A DNA stretch of 64,000 nucleotides. Source: VAZQ01 sp963771845 (lineage in GTDB: Bacteria > Pseudomonadota > Alphaproteobacteria > Rhizobiales > Xanthobacteraceae). Location: NCBI GenBank assembly GCA_963771845.1, contig CAVYVC010000036.1, forward strand, positions 62,001 to 126,000. Reading direction: 5' to 3'. Positions 53,388 to 62,260 of the stretch are shown in pieces. Within the stretch, counting starts at the first letter, position 1. Each line of letters opens with the position of its first letter. Below the pieces are notes generated by a model that was not told the origin of the DNA, did no database searches, and saw nothing but the letters and a program-made list of their open reading frames with translations. Both the position numbers and the translations under genes were made by a program.

Positions 53388-54326
53388 ATGGCTGCGCAAT
53401 CGAACAAGGTCATCATCACCTGTGCCATCACCGGCTCCATTCACACGCCGACCATGTCGGAGGCGCTGCCGGTGACCCCCGATCAGATTGCCCACCAGGC
53501 GATTGAGGCGGCGGAAGCCGGCGCGGCGGTGCTGCACCTGCACGCGCGCGATCCCAAGGATGGCCGCCCGACCGGCGATCCTGCGGTGTTTCGCCAGTTT
53601 CTGCCCCGCATCAAGCAGGCAACCGACTCCGTGATCAACATCACGACCGGCGGCTCCGTAATCATGACGGTGGAGGAGCGGCTTGCCGCCGCGAGCGAGT
53701 TTTCGCCGGAAATGTGCTCGCTCAACATGGGCTCGATGAACTTTGCGCTCTACCCCATGGCGGCGCGCTACAAGAAATGGAACCACGATTGGGAGGAGCA
53801 GTATCTTCTCTCCTCCGATCAGAACATCTTCCGCAATACCTTTCGCGATATCGAGAAGATCTCAAAGCTGATGGGGGAGGGGCACGGTACCAAGTTCGAG
53901 CACGAATGCTACGATACCGGGCACCTTTATAATCTCGCGCACTGCGTCGACCGCGGCATGTTCAAGCCGCCGATCTTCCTGCAGCTCATCTTCGGCATTC
54001 TCGGCGGCATCGGCAGCGACATCGACAATCTCATGTTCATGAAGCGCACCGCCGACAAGCTGTTCGGGGACGACTATCACTGGTCGGTGCTGGGGGCCGG
54101 CCGCGTTCAGATCCCGTTCGCCACCCAGGCCGTGATGATGGGCGGCAACGTGCGCGTGGGCCTGGAGGATAGCCTCTACATCGGCCGCGGCCAGCTCGCC
54201 AAGAGCAATGCCGAGCAGGTTGCCAAGATGCGCCGTCTGGTCGAGGAGCTCGGCTATCAGATCGCGACCGCCAAGGAGGCGCGCGAGATTCTGGGCCTCA
54301 AAGGCGCGGACCGCGTGAAGTTCTGA
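53388..54326 (+). CDS. BKACE (3-keto-5-aminohexanoate cleavage / DUF849) family enzyme
   Basis: A 312-residue zinc enzyme. The start VIITCAITGSIHTPTMS is standard, and the metal motif AVLHLHARD and FEHECYDTG carry active-site His/Glu residues. The family condenses a beta-keto acid with acetyl-CoA to give acetoacetate and a CoA ester. Substrates vary (beta-keto-5-aminohexanoate, dehydrocarnitine and others). It follows the Liv importer by 33 bases, so the imported compound may give a beta-keto acid. Confidence 0.93.
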   Translation: MAAQSNKVIITCAITGSIHTPTMSEALPVTPDQIAHQAIEAAEAGAAVLHLHARDPKDGRPTGDPAVFRQFLPRIKQATDSVINITTGGSVIMTVEERLAAASEFSPEMCSLNMGSMNFALYPMAARYKKWNHDWEEQYLLSSDQNIFRNTFRDIEKISKLMGEGHGTKFEHECYDTGHLYNLAHCVDRGMFKPPIFLQLIFGILGGIGSDIDNLMFMKRTADKLFGDDYHWSVLGAGRVQIPFATQAVMMGGNVRVGLEDSLYIGRGQLAKSNAEQVAKMRRLVEELGYQIATAKEAREILGLKGADRVKF

Positions 54327-54330
54327 TCCC

Positions 54331-55341
54331 ATGGCCGCGCAAACCATTGTCGATATCTACTGTCACATCTTCCCGGACAAGTTCTTCCAGGAGATGAACC
54401 GCATTGCCCCGCGGCTGGGCAATATCGGGGCGCGATTGCGCGGTGTGAAAAAGCTGTTCGATCTCGAGGAGCGATTTCGCGAGATGGACCAGTTCGGCGA
54501 TTATCGCGAAATCATCTCGCTGCCGAACCCGCCGATTGAGGACTTCGCCGGGGGCGAGACGGGGCTTGCGCTTGCGCGCATCGGCAATGACGCCATGGCG
54601 GAGCTGTGCGCGCGACACCCCGACCGCTTCCCGGCATTCGTGGCGGCGCTCTCGATGACCGATGTCGATGGCTCGGTCAAAGAGGCACGGCGCGCGGTCA
54701 AGGAGCTTGGTGCGGCGGGCGTGCAGATCTTCACCAACATCGCCGGCCATCCGCTGGATGAAGGAAAGTTCGAGCCGATCTTCTCTACCATGGCGGAGCT
54801 TGATGCGCCCATCTGGCTGCATCCGGCGCGCACCTCGGCCATGTCTGATTATGCCAGCGAGCCGAAATCGCGGTTCGAGATGTGGTGGTGCTTCGGCTGG
54901 CCCTACGACACCTCCGTTGCCATGGTGCGCCTGGTGTTCAATGGCCTCTTCGACCGGTATCCCGGTCTCAAGATCATCACCCATCATCTCGGCGGCATGA
55001 TTGCGTTTTACGACGGGCGGATCGGTCCGGGATTGGCGGTCCTGGGGAGCCGCACGCTCGATGAGGACTATTCGAAGGTGTTGCCGTCGCTCAAACGGCC
55101 CCACCTCGACTATTTGCATGACTTCTACGGCGACACCGCATTGTTCGGTGGCGGCGTACATGCCGTGCGCTGCGGGCTCGAATTCTTCGGCGCCGAGCAT
55201 GTGGTGTTTGCGACCGACACTCCGCTCGGTCCGATCGCGCCGACGATCGACAGCATCAGGAAGCTCGACATCTCCGAGAGCGACCGGCAGAAAATTTTTG
55301 TCGGAAACGCCGAGAGACTGCTGAAAAGAAAGCTCTCATGA
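54331..55341 (+). CDS. Amidohydrolase-2 family protein (ACMSD-like)
   Basis: A 336-residue TIM-barrel protein five bases after the BKACE stop. Metal and active-site motifs: VDIYCHIFP (Tyr replaces the usual first His of HxH), WLHPARTS, ITHHLGGMIA and FATDTPLGP. The family includes aminocarboxymuconate-semialdehyde decarboxylase and aromatic acid decarboxylases. The missing first His may mean a different metal ligand set. It ends the Liv-BKACE operon, 199 bases before the next binding protein start. Confidence 0.92.
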   Translation: MAAQTIVDIYCHIFPDKFFQEMNRIAPRLGNIGARLRGVKKLFDLEERFREMDQFGDYREIISLPNPPIEDFAGGETGLALARIGNDAMAELCARHPDRFPAFVAALSMTDVDGSVKEARRAVKELGAAGVQIFTNIAGHPLDEGKFEPIFSTMAELDAPIWLHPARTSAMSDYASEPKSRFEMWWCFGWPYDTSVAMVRLVFNGLFDRYPGLKIITHHLGGMIAFYDGRIGPGLAVLGSRTLDEDYSKVLPSLKRPHLDYLHDFYGDTALFGGGVHAVRCGLEFFGAEHVVFATDTPLGPIAPTIDSIRKLDISESDRQKIFVGNAERLLKRKLS

Positions 55342-55415
55342 TCGAGCGCAATGGTTGCATGCACGAAACGCATTCTGGTGAGGTTGAGGCACAACGGTGC
55401 GGCACGACGGGTCTG

Positions 55416-55528
55416 CTCCCTCCCCCCTTGTGGGGGAGGGTTGGGGGAGGGGGGTCGCTGTTGCTGGTCAAGGCGCATTCGCCAACAAGGACCCCCACCC
55501 CTAGCCCCTCCCCACAAGGGGGAGGGGA
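55416..55528. repeat. Palindromic C/G-rich repeat pair, near the start of a binding-protein gene
   Basis: Hairpin 1 (about 55416-55456) has CTCCCTCCCCCC/GGGGGAGGG; hairpin 2 (about 55492-55528) has CCCCTCCCC ACAAG GGGGAGGGG. The two are arranged head to head around about 40 bases. It resembles the repeats at 21599 and 56900. Its last GGAGGGG lies 12 bases before the probable TTG start at 55540. Confidence 0.85.
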
Positions 55529-55539
55529 ACGCACCGAGT

Positions 55540-56526
55540 TTGCGGCGCGCTTGTGCATCAATCTCATCGCATTCCGGACAGTATTCCCTCGCACTCGTTG
55601 TAATTGCTGCGACGGTATTCCTTACTTTGATGCAGGGTGCGTACGCGGCAGAAAAAATTCGCGTGGGCAAGGCGGTGTCGGAGGCCTTTTCGTTCGTGCC
55701 GCTCGATATCGGAGCGCGCAAGGGGTTCTTCTCGCGCCAAGGGCTCGAGATCGAGTCCACGGCCTTTGCCGGCGACGCGCGCATGCAGCAGGGCATGGCT
55801 TCCGACAGCCTCGACTTCGGGCTTGGCTCCGGGCCGGCCATGGCCTTCATCGTGAAGGGTGCGCCGATCAAGGCGGTCGCCGCCATGGCGGGGCCGCCGC
55901 TTCTGCTTGCGATCATTGTGCGCCCGGACGGGCCCAAAACCGTGGCCGAGCTCAAAGGTAAAAAAATCAGCGTGTCGACGGCGGGCTCGCTCACCTATTT
56001 CCTGGTCAGCGAGACCGCGCGGCGCCAGGGCTGGGGACCGAAAGGCATCGAGATCGTTCCCATGGGCGCCATGCCCGGGCAGATCGCCGCCATGAAGCGC
56101 GGAGACATCGATGGTGTGATCACAGATGTGGGCAATGCGTTCCAGCTCAAAAAGTACGGCGCCGCCCGTATCCTGCTGCGCTTCACCGATATCAAGGATT
56201 TCCATATCCACGTGATATTCGCGACCAACAAGATTATTGCCGATGATCCGCAAGCCGTGCGTGGATTTCTCAAGGGCTGGTTCGAAACCATCGCTTTCAT
56301 GCGCGCGAACAAGCCGGAAACGGTGGCGATTGCCAAGGAGGTCACCAACAAGGACGAGGACGTGGTCGCGCGGGTCTACGACGAGGTGATGCCCATGTTT
56401 TCCGACGACGGAAAGTTCAATCCGGCCGCCCTGGCGACGCTCGCCAAATCCTATGTCGAGCTGCAATACCTTCCGGCCGAGCCCGATCCGGCAATGTTGT
56501 ACACCGAGGAATTCCTGCCCAAGTAG
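55540..56526 (+). CDS. NitT/TauT-type ABC binding protein
   Basis: About 328 residues from TTG 55540. The frame is open upstream to 55351, but that part translates the repeat and is not leader-like. From TTG 55540 the N-terminus (basic RRAC, then YSLALVVIAATVFLTLMQ, ending GAYAA) is a normal signal peptide. The mature fold shows IRVGKAVSEAFSFVPLDIG, GSGPAMAFIVKGAPIKAVA and ISVSTAGSLTYFLVSE, typical of SsuA/NMT1-like proteins. It lies convergent to the operon at 56531-64000 and is the only binding protein near those permeases. Confidence 0.9.
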   Translation: MRRACASISSHSGQYSLALVVIAATVFLTLMQGAYAAEKIRVGKAVSEAFSFVPLDIGARKGFFSRQGLEIESTAFAGDARMQQGMASDSLDFGLGSGPAMAFIVKGAPIKAVAAMAGPPLLLAIIVRPDGPKTVAELKGKKISVSTAGSLTYFLVSETARRQGWGPKGIEIVPMGAMPGQIAAMKRGDIDGVITDVGNAFQLKKYGAARILLRFTDIKDFHIHVIFATNKIIADDPQAVRGFLKGWFETIAFMRANKPETVAIAKEVTNKDEDVVARVYDEVMPMFSDDGKFNPAALATLAKSYVELQYLPAEPDPAMLYTEEFLPK

Positions 56527-56530
56527 GCAG

Positions 56531-58081
56531 TCATTGCGTTTTTGCACGCGTGAGTTTCTCCGTGCCAAGGTGTTCAACCGTTTCCACCAGTGCCGTAAAG
56601 CTGCCACGTGCAAACGCGTCCGAGCAGGCATCGAGGATCGAAGTGCTCTCCTTGCCGATCACGGGCGCAACGAATCGCATGAACTTGTCACGCACTCTTG
56701 CGCGATCGAACGGCCGTGCCGGATCGCCCGGAATGTCGGTGACCGTGCGCTCGTAATGGGCGGAGCCGGCAGTCACTGCAACGCGCGCCGGCCAGCTGCG
56801 GGGGTAAGCTGCGAGCAGAGTTTCGTCAGTCTCGACCGTAATTTTCTGCATGAACGCCCGGACTAGTGCAAATCCCGATGACGCATCGTGCGGTCGCGCA
56901 CCTCTCCCGGAGGGAGAGGTCGGATCGCGCGCTTGCGCGCGATCCGGGTGAGGGGTTGCGTCAGCGGGTTCTGTAACCCCCTCACCCGGAATGTGCGCGC
57001 AAGACGCGCCCATTCCGACCTCTCCCCTTCGGGGAGAGGTAAATCTCCCCGGCAGCGACATCTCTGGCCCCACTGCATCCAGCGGGCGCTCACCAAGAGC
57101 CGCCGCAGCCATCTGATATTGCACGCTGGTGAGATGCGAGGCGCGATCGCCCGCCTGCACGCCGTGATCGATCATCTTGCGGTGCGGCGGCAGCACAAAC
57201 GCACGGATGCTGTCGATCGATTGGGGCGGTATGCCGCTCTCGATGATTTCCAGGAGCGCCTGGGTCGCGGCCATGGTTTGGCGTGCCGCGCACCAGGGCT
57301 TGAACGACACTTCCGTCAGCGTTGATTGCTTGCCGAGGCCGTCCGTGAGCGCGCCTGCTTGCGGACTGATGCCATATATCTGCGGGAAAAAATTCCCCGC
57401 CAACAGATCGAGATCGGAGCTGAAGCCTCGCTGCGCCGCGAGCGCGGCCGTGAGCCCCTTCGTCGCGGCTTGCCCCATCGCAAACCAGCGCGCGGTTGTC
57501 TCGCCATGGTGCCCACCCACGCCGGGCGCCGAAAGCGTCAAAGCAAGCGCGAGCGCATTGGCGGTTTCTCTTGCCTCGAGGTTGAAAATACGCCCAGCCA
57601 CAGCGGCAACGGCGAAGGGCGCTGCGAAATAGGTCGGCCATATGCCCCGATAAAGAATGCCCGGTCCGTCCAGGGCGCGGCCGAGGCGAGTCATCGCTTC
57701 GTAACCTGCGAGAATTGCAGCCGTCAGATCCTCGACGGTGGTTGTGGGTGCCGCGGCCGCCAACGTGAGAGCAGCAGGAATGACAATCCCGCCCGGCGTC
57801 GTCATGGAGGCAAGATGGATATCATCGATCTCGCTTGATCGCGCGAGCGCGCAGCGCGTCGAAAGATCGAGAGCGCGAATGCCGTCGGGTGGTGCGCTCT
57901 CCCGCATGGCAGCCCGGAATTTCAGAAGCAGCAGGCCCTCCACGCTCCCCGTGCTCGCGATCCAGGCACCGATCGTGTCGATGAGGTGAAGCTCGACCAA
58001 CTCGCGCGCGCGGTCTGCAACGGGCTCACGGCGTGCGATCTGGCGCGCAAACATTTCGAGCACGGCCATTTGCGTGTTCAC
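56531..58081 (-). CDS. MmgE/PrpD family protein with in-frame repeat-derived insert
   Basis: About 516 residues from GTG 58081, which overlaps the permease stop (GTGA). The family marks are HLIDTIGAWIASTGS, DDIHLASMTTPGGIVIPAAL, HHGETTARWFAMGQAATKG and FKPWCAARQTMAATQALLE. The family contains 2-methylcitrate dehydratase and unassigned dehydratases or isomerases. Residues from about 348 to 394 (FTSPRRGEVGMGASC ... TSPSGRGARPHD) are encoded by the palindromic repeat at 56900-57040. The normal sequence resumes at SSGFALVRAFMQKITVE. The insertion keeps the frame and lies between the main helical domain and the C-terminal domain. Confidence 0.93.
   Translation of the reverse strand: MNTQMAVLEMFARQIARREPVADRARELVELHLIDTIGAWIASTGSVEGLLLLKFRAAMRESAPPDGIRALDLSTRCALARSSEIDDIHLASMTTPGGIVIPAALTLAAAAPTTTVEDLTAAILAGYEAMTRLGRALDGPGILYRGIWPTYFAAPFAVAAVAGRIFNLEARETANALALALTLSAPGVGGHHGETTARWFAMGQAATKGLTAALAAQRGFSSDLDLLAGNFFPQIYGISPQAGALTDGLGKQSTLTEVSFKPWCAARQTMAATQALLEIIESGIPPQSIDSIRAFVLPPHRKMIDHGVQAGDRASHLTSVQYQMAAAALGERPLDAVGPEMSLPGRFTSPRRGEVGMGASCAHIPGEGVTEPADATPHPDRAQARDPTSPSGRGARPHDASSGFALVRAFMQKITVETDETLLAAYPRSWPARVAVTAGSAHYERTVTDIPGDPARPFDRARVRDKFMRFVAPVIGKESTSILDACSDAFARGSFTALVETVEHLGTEKLTRAKTQ
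56900..57040. repeat. Palindromic repeat inside the MmgE/PrpD coding frame
   Basis: ACCTCTCCCGGAGGGAGAGGT at the left and ACCTCTCCCCTTCGGGGAGAGG at the right are hairpins of one family. Inner arms GGGTGAGGGG and CCCCTCACCC (56946/56977 region) form an outer stem, with further hairpins (GGATCGCGCGC/GCGCGCGATCC). Total about 141 bases, 47 codons, no stop in the gene's frame. Confidence 0.88.
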
Positions 58082-58851
58082 TCGGCGTGCCATCGGCCAA
58101 AATGCAGCTCGGCCCGCCGAACGATCTCATTGAGCACAATGGCCATGGCCGCGAGCACGGCGATCAGGCCGAGGAGGCGGGTCGGATCAAACGTCTGCGT
58201 GAACAGCGTGGTGAAATAGCCGATGCCCGCAGTCGAGACGTAAAGCTCTGCCAGCAGCACACCCAGAAGCACGCCCGTCATGGCCAGGCGCATGCCGGCA
58301 AAGAAGCTCGGGATCATGTGGGGAAAGACGACGTAGCGAAGGATCTGCCAGCGGCTCGCGCCCATGGAGCGCGCGCTGGTCAACAGGATCGGCTTGATAT
58401 TCTGCACGCCCGCCACCACGGTGACGATGATGGGAAAAAAGCCGTGGCTGACGCCGAACGCGATCTTGGATGCGGGGCCAATCCCGAAATAGAGAATGAA
58501 CAGCGGCAGGATCGTGATCTGCGGCGTGCCATAGAGCAGCAGGATGATCGGCATGAAGCTCTTGCGCGCGAACGGCGCAAGCCCGACGGCAAGCCCGATC
58601 GCGAGCCCGATGGCGACCGAGAGCACGAATGCTATTCCCAGCTCCGAGAATGTCACCCGCAGCGCGGCCGGCACGCCGCGGGTCTCGAACACGGTTTGCA
58701 GGGACGTGAAGACGCGCGAAGGCGGGCTCAGAAACATCGGGTCGATCAACCAGCGCGCCGCGATTTCCCACAGGCAGAGCAGAATCACGATTACGCCGAT
58801 GCGCGCGATCAACGGCGTCCGTAGCCAGCGCGGCAGCGCGGTCGCCGTCAT
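58078..58851 (-). CDS. NitT/TauT-type ABC importer permease (second)
   Basis: A 257-residue permease with about six helices and coupling loop SARSMGASRWQILRYVVFP. It starts at ATG 58851, overlapping the preceding permease stop by four bases. It ends with the GTGA overlap into MmgE/PrpD, so transport and catabolism are coupled. Confidence 0.92.
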   Translation of the reverse strand: MTATALPRWLRTPLIARIGVIVILLCLWEIAARWLIDPMFLSPPSRVFTSLQTVFETRGVPAALRVTFSELGIAFVLSVAIGLAIGLAVGLAPFARKSFMPIILLLYGTPQITILPLFILYFGIGPASKIAFGVSHGFFPIIVTVVAGVQNIKPILLTSARSMGASRWQILRYVVFPHMIPSFFAGMRLAMTGVLLGVLLAELYVSTAGIGYFTTLFTQTFDPTRLLGLIAVLAAMAIVLNEIVRRAELHFGRWHAE

Positions 58852-59615
58852 CGCATGCGCCTTGCGCGCCGTTCCAACGACGACACCAGCGTATTGAGGA
58901 TCGCGGCAATCGCTACGACGAAGGCGATGTAGGCAAACATCCGCGTCATCTCCATGGCCTCCGCGAGATGAACGATGCGATGGCCAAGCCCGGCAAGCGA
59001 GGCGATGGCCTCGCTGCCGATGATGGAGAGCAGCGCCACGGTAAATCCGATGCGCATGCCGGTCAGGATGATCGGCAACGCCGCCGGCAGAAGCACATAC
59101 CGGAACATCTGATAATCCGATGCGCCCATGGAGCGCGCCGCAACCACGAACACGCGATCCACGTAGCCGAAGCCGGCAATGGTATTGAGCGCAATGGGAA
59201 AGAAGCTGATGGTCGCGCCCAGCGCGATCTTCGAAGCGGGGCCGAGCCCGAAGAATAGAATGTAAAGCGGCAGAAAGAGGATGATCGGGATGGAATAGAT
59301 CCCGGCAAACAGCGGCTCAAGGACCCGAATGCGATACTGCGACCGGCTGATGAAATAGCCTGTGATGACGCCGCAGCTTGCCGAGATCGCAAACGCGGCC
59401 GAAAGCTCGGTGAGCGTAACGCGCAGGTCACCGAGAAATTCTCCTGTCCGCAGGATGTCCCAGAAGTCGTCCCATACCGGTACCGGATTGGGCAGTAGAA
59501 GCGGGCTGACGTGCCAGCGGGTCGCGGCGAGATACCAAAGCCCGATCAGCGCGAGCAGAAACGTCACCTGGACGGCGCGGGTTGCGAGCTGCCCTTCCTT
59601 GTCGGCCCGCCTCAC
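58848..59615 (-). CDS. NitT/TauT-type ABC importer permease (first)
   Basis: 255 residues from GTG 59615, overlapping the ATPase stop by four bases. Hydrophobic segments and the loop AARSMGASDYQMFRYVLLP match the family. Together with 58078-58851 it forms the membrane heterodimer. Confidence 0.92.
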   Translation of the reverse strand: MRRADKEGQLATRAVQVTFLLALIGLWYLAATRWHVSPLLLPNPVPVWDDFWDILRTGEFLGDLRVTLTELSAAFAISASCGVITGYFISRSQYRIRVLEPLFAGIYSIPIILFLPLYILFFGLGPASKIALGATISFFPIALNTIAGFGYVDRVFVVAARSMGASDYQMFRYVLLPAALPIILTGMRIGFTVALLSIIGSEAIASLAGLGHRIVHLAEAMEMTRMFAYIAFVVAIAAILNTLVSSLERRARRMR

Positions 59616-60430
59616 TTGTCCGCTCCCCCTGTCAGTGCGGTCTCGGCCATGCTCTTCTTGATTTCATCGTGCAGCAGATCGTACAGCCTGTTTCTGATGG
59701 TTGTGAATTTTTCCGACGTGACGAAACCCGGCTTGCGCGGATGCGGCTCATCCACCGCAATCAGTTCCTTCACGGTTCCAGGCCGGGCGGAGAAGACGGC
59801 GACGCGGTCGGCGAGGAAGGTGGCCTCGCCCAGGCTGTGCGTGACGAACACAATCGTTTTGTCCGTGCGTGACAACAGCACCGAAAGATCCTCGCCGAGG
59901 ATCATCCGCGTCTGCTCATCGAGCGCGCCGAACGGCTCGTCCATGAGCAGAATGCCGGTTTCGAGGCTGAGCGCGCGCGCGAGCGCGGCGCGCTGGCGCA
60001 TTCCGCCCGAAAGTTGCGCCGGATAGTGGTGCGCGAAATCCTTCAACCCGACCGCTTCGAGCGACCGGCGCGACCGCTCCTCACGCTGCGCGCGAGCCAC
60101 CCCCTGGAATACCATGCCGAGGTCGACGTTCTCGATCACCGTGTTCCAGGGGAACAAGGCGTTCTCCTGAAAAACGAAGGCGATGTCGCGCGGCATTGGA
60201 CCGGCAACGCCCTTCCCGAACACCTCCACTTTGCCCGTTGTCGGCGCGAGCAATCCCCCCATGATGTTGAGCAATGTCGATTTTCCGCAGCCGCTCGGGC
60301 CGATCAGGCAAATGAGCTCGCCGCGCGAAATATCGAGGGAAGTGTCGCGCAGCGCGCGCACCGACCGCGCATCGCCTTGTTCTCCAAATTGGTGTGTAAC
60401 GCGCGTGATCCGGATCGCCACCTCGGTCAT
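59612..60430 (-). CDS. NitT/TauT-type ABC importer, ATP-binding subunit
   Basis: 272 residues. Walker A GPSGCGKST, Q-loop VFQENALFPW, signature LSGGMRQR, Walker B ILLMDEP and H-loop VTHS are present. It starts 72 bases after hydantoinase B and continues the minus-strand operon. Confidence 0.93.
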   Translation of the reverse strand: MTEVAIRITRVTHQFGEQGDARSVRALRDTSLDISRGELICLIGPSGCGKSTLLNIMGGLLAPTTGKVEVFGKGVAGPMPRDIAFVFQENALFPWNTVIENVDLGMVFQGVARAQREERSRRSLEAVGLKDFAHHYPAQLSGGMRQRAALARALSLETGILLMDEPFGALDEQTRMILGEDLSVLLSRTDKTIVFVTHSLGEATFLADRVAVFSARPGTVKELIAVDEPHPRKPGFVTSEKFTTIRNRLYDLLHDEIKKSMAETALTGGADK

Positions 60431-60502
60431 GCCACTGTTGCGCGCGTTGCCCGGCTACGGACCGCCATACGCGATTGCCCTCCCAGAGAGAACACGCCTG
60501 AA

Positions 60503-62260
60503 CTACGCCGTCGTGGCGTTTTGTTTTTTCGATCTTAGCTCATTTCTCAATTTGATGGTCGCGCTCTGATCGATGCTCAGGTCTTCCCGCAGCACCACGC
60601 CGTAGTCCTCCTGGGCCGATTGCAGCGAGACGAACTCTTCCTGCACGTCCGTGCGCACGGATGCCGGATCGCGGTCGAGCGGATCGCCCCAGCCGCCGCC
60701 CCCGCCGGTGCGCACGATCACCTCGCTGCCGATCGGGACCGGATGATGCGCGCCGCCCATGCCGCGGAATTCCTTGGCCTGCGGTTCGCGCAGGAGATAA
60801 ATCCCTACCTCGCCAGGCTTGCCATTCCACAGCCCCCAGGGCGGGCATTGATTGCGGCGCACCAGCTCGAAATTCCATTTGCCTTCGACCAGATTGCGCA
60901 CGCGCAGATCGATGCCGAGCCCGCCGCGATATTTGCCGGCGCCGCCGGAGTCGGTGCGCAACTCGCGGCTCTCCACCAGGACCGGGCATTTGAGCTCGAT
61001 GCCTTCGATCGAGCCGTTGCGCACGTCGCCCTGGCAGACCGAAACGGTCCCGGATTCGCCGTCCTCGAACGGCCGCCCGCCCCAGCCGCCGCCTTCAATG
61101 CTTTGCACCACGAACCGCCGGCGGGTCGTGGGATGTATGCCGAAAAACACCACCGCGCCGCCGAGCAGCCCATGATGCCCGGCCGGTACGCGCTCCGGCA
61201 TGGCGGGTGCGAGCGCGGCGACGATCGTATCGACCACCATGGGCACGATCATGCTCCAGTTGGCCATCGGGGCGGGAAAACGCGCCATCATGATCGTGCC
61301 TTCCGGAATGATCACCTTGAGCGCGCGAAAGGAGCCTTCGTTGACGGGATCAAGCGGACCAGTGAGCGCCTTGTAGGCGACGCGAGCGCCTGCCAGCGTG
61401 CGCGAATTGATGGCGGCGCGGCGCTCCTGCGAGCAAGCCGAGAGATCAATCGTCATGGCGCCGTTCTCGATGATCACCTTGGCGTGGATTGGAACCGGCT
61501 CGCCGAGGGTTACCCGGTCGTCATCGAGCGCGGCGCTCGCCTCGTAGACGCCGTTCGCGAGTTTCGACACAACGTTGCGGCACTTGCTCTCGGTCTCGTC
61601 GAAGATCTGCGCGATGGCCGTGAGCACGGTGTCGCGGCCATACTTGTCGAACAGCTCATCCATCCGTCGCGCGGCGAGCCGGCACGCGGCCATCTGCGAC
61701 TTCATGTCGCCCAGCGAGGATTCCGGAAAACGGATGTTGTCCTTAAGCACGCGGTAGAGCGTTTCATTGAGCTTGCCGGCTTCGTAGATCTTGAGCTGAT
61801 CGAGCTGCAGGCCCTCTATCCAGGGATCGGCCACCGTCGGACCCGCGCCAAAGCCCGTGCTCATCCCGCCGACATCGATCCAATGCGCGCGCACCATGGC
61901 GAACAGCAAGAGCTCGCCGCGGTAGAAATAGGGCGTGTATACGACAATGTTGTTGAGATGCTGTCCGGCAACGGCCTGATGATTGGTGATGATGACATCT
62001 CCCGGGGCAAAGCCGTCCTTGCCGTAGCGTTGCATGCCGTCGGTGATGATGACACCGAGGTCGGCCACGAAATGCGACACCCCGCCGACATTCTGACAGA
62101 TCAATTCGCCCGCCGTGTTGACGAGCGCGGTGCAGAAATCGCGCACCTCGTAGATCATCATATTGTAGGAGGTGCGCTGGAGATCGACCGCCATCTCATT
62201 GGCGACGGCCGGGAGTGCATTGCGGATCACTTCGAGCGTGACCGGATCGAGCTTAGCCAT
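60503..62260 (-). CDS. Hydantoinase B / oxoprolinase beta-type subunit
   Basis: A 585-residue protein beginning MAKLDPVTLEVIRNALPAVA, the HyuB start. Other marks: ITNHQAVAGQHLNNIVV, HWIDVGGMSTGFG, GGGWGGRPFEDGESG and GTGGGGGWGDPLDRDP-like end (RTGGGGGWGDPLDRDPA). The family, with HyuA, hydrolyses N-methylhydantoin, 5-oxoproline or carboxylates acetone-like ketones using ATP. One base overlaps the hyuA stop. Confidence 0.93.
   Translation of the reverse strand: MAKLDPVTLEVIRNALPAVANEMAVDLQRTSYNMMIYEVRDFCTALVNTAGELICQNVGGVSHFVADLGVIITDGMQRYGKDGFAPGDVIITNHQAVAGQHLNNIVVYTPYFYRGELLLFAMVRAHWIDVGGMSTGFGAGPTVADPWIEGLQLDQLKIYEAGKLNETLYRVLKDNIRFPESSLGDMKSQMAACRLAARRMDELFDKYGRDTVLTAIAQIFDETESKCRNVVSKLANGVYEASAALDDDRVTLGEPVPIHAKVIIENGAMTIDLSACSQERRAAINSRTLAGARVAYKALTGPLDPVNEGSFRALKVIIPEGTIMMARFPAPMANWSMIVPMVVDTIVAALAPAMPERVPAGHHGLLGGAVVFFGIHPTTRRRFVVQSIEGGGWGGRPFEDGESGTVSVCQGDVRNGSIEGIELKCPVLVESRELRTDSGGAGKYRGGLGIDLRVRNLVEGKWNFELVRRNQCPPWGLWNGKPGEVGIYLLREPQAKEFRGMGGAHHPVPIGSEVIVRTGGGGGWGDPLDRDPASVRTDVQEEFVSLQSAQEDYGVVLREDLSIDQSATIKLRNELRSKKQNATTA

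Noticed and set aside
55351..55539. N-terminal extension of the NitT-type binding protein from the upstream start
   Set aside because: These codons translate the palindromic repeat, and the signal peptide begins only after them.
3909..57040. CRISPR array interpretation of the repeats
   Set aside because: Repeats are palindromic, irregularly spaced, of several families, without regular spacers or cas genes.
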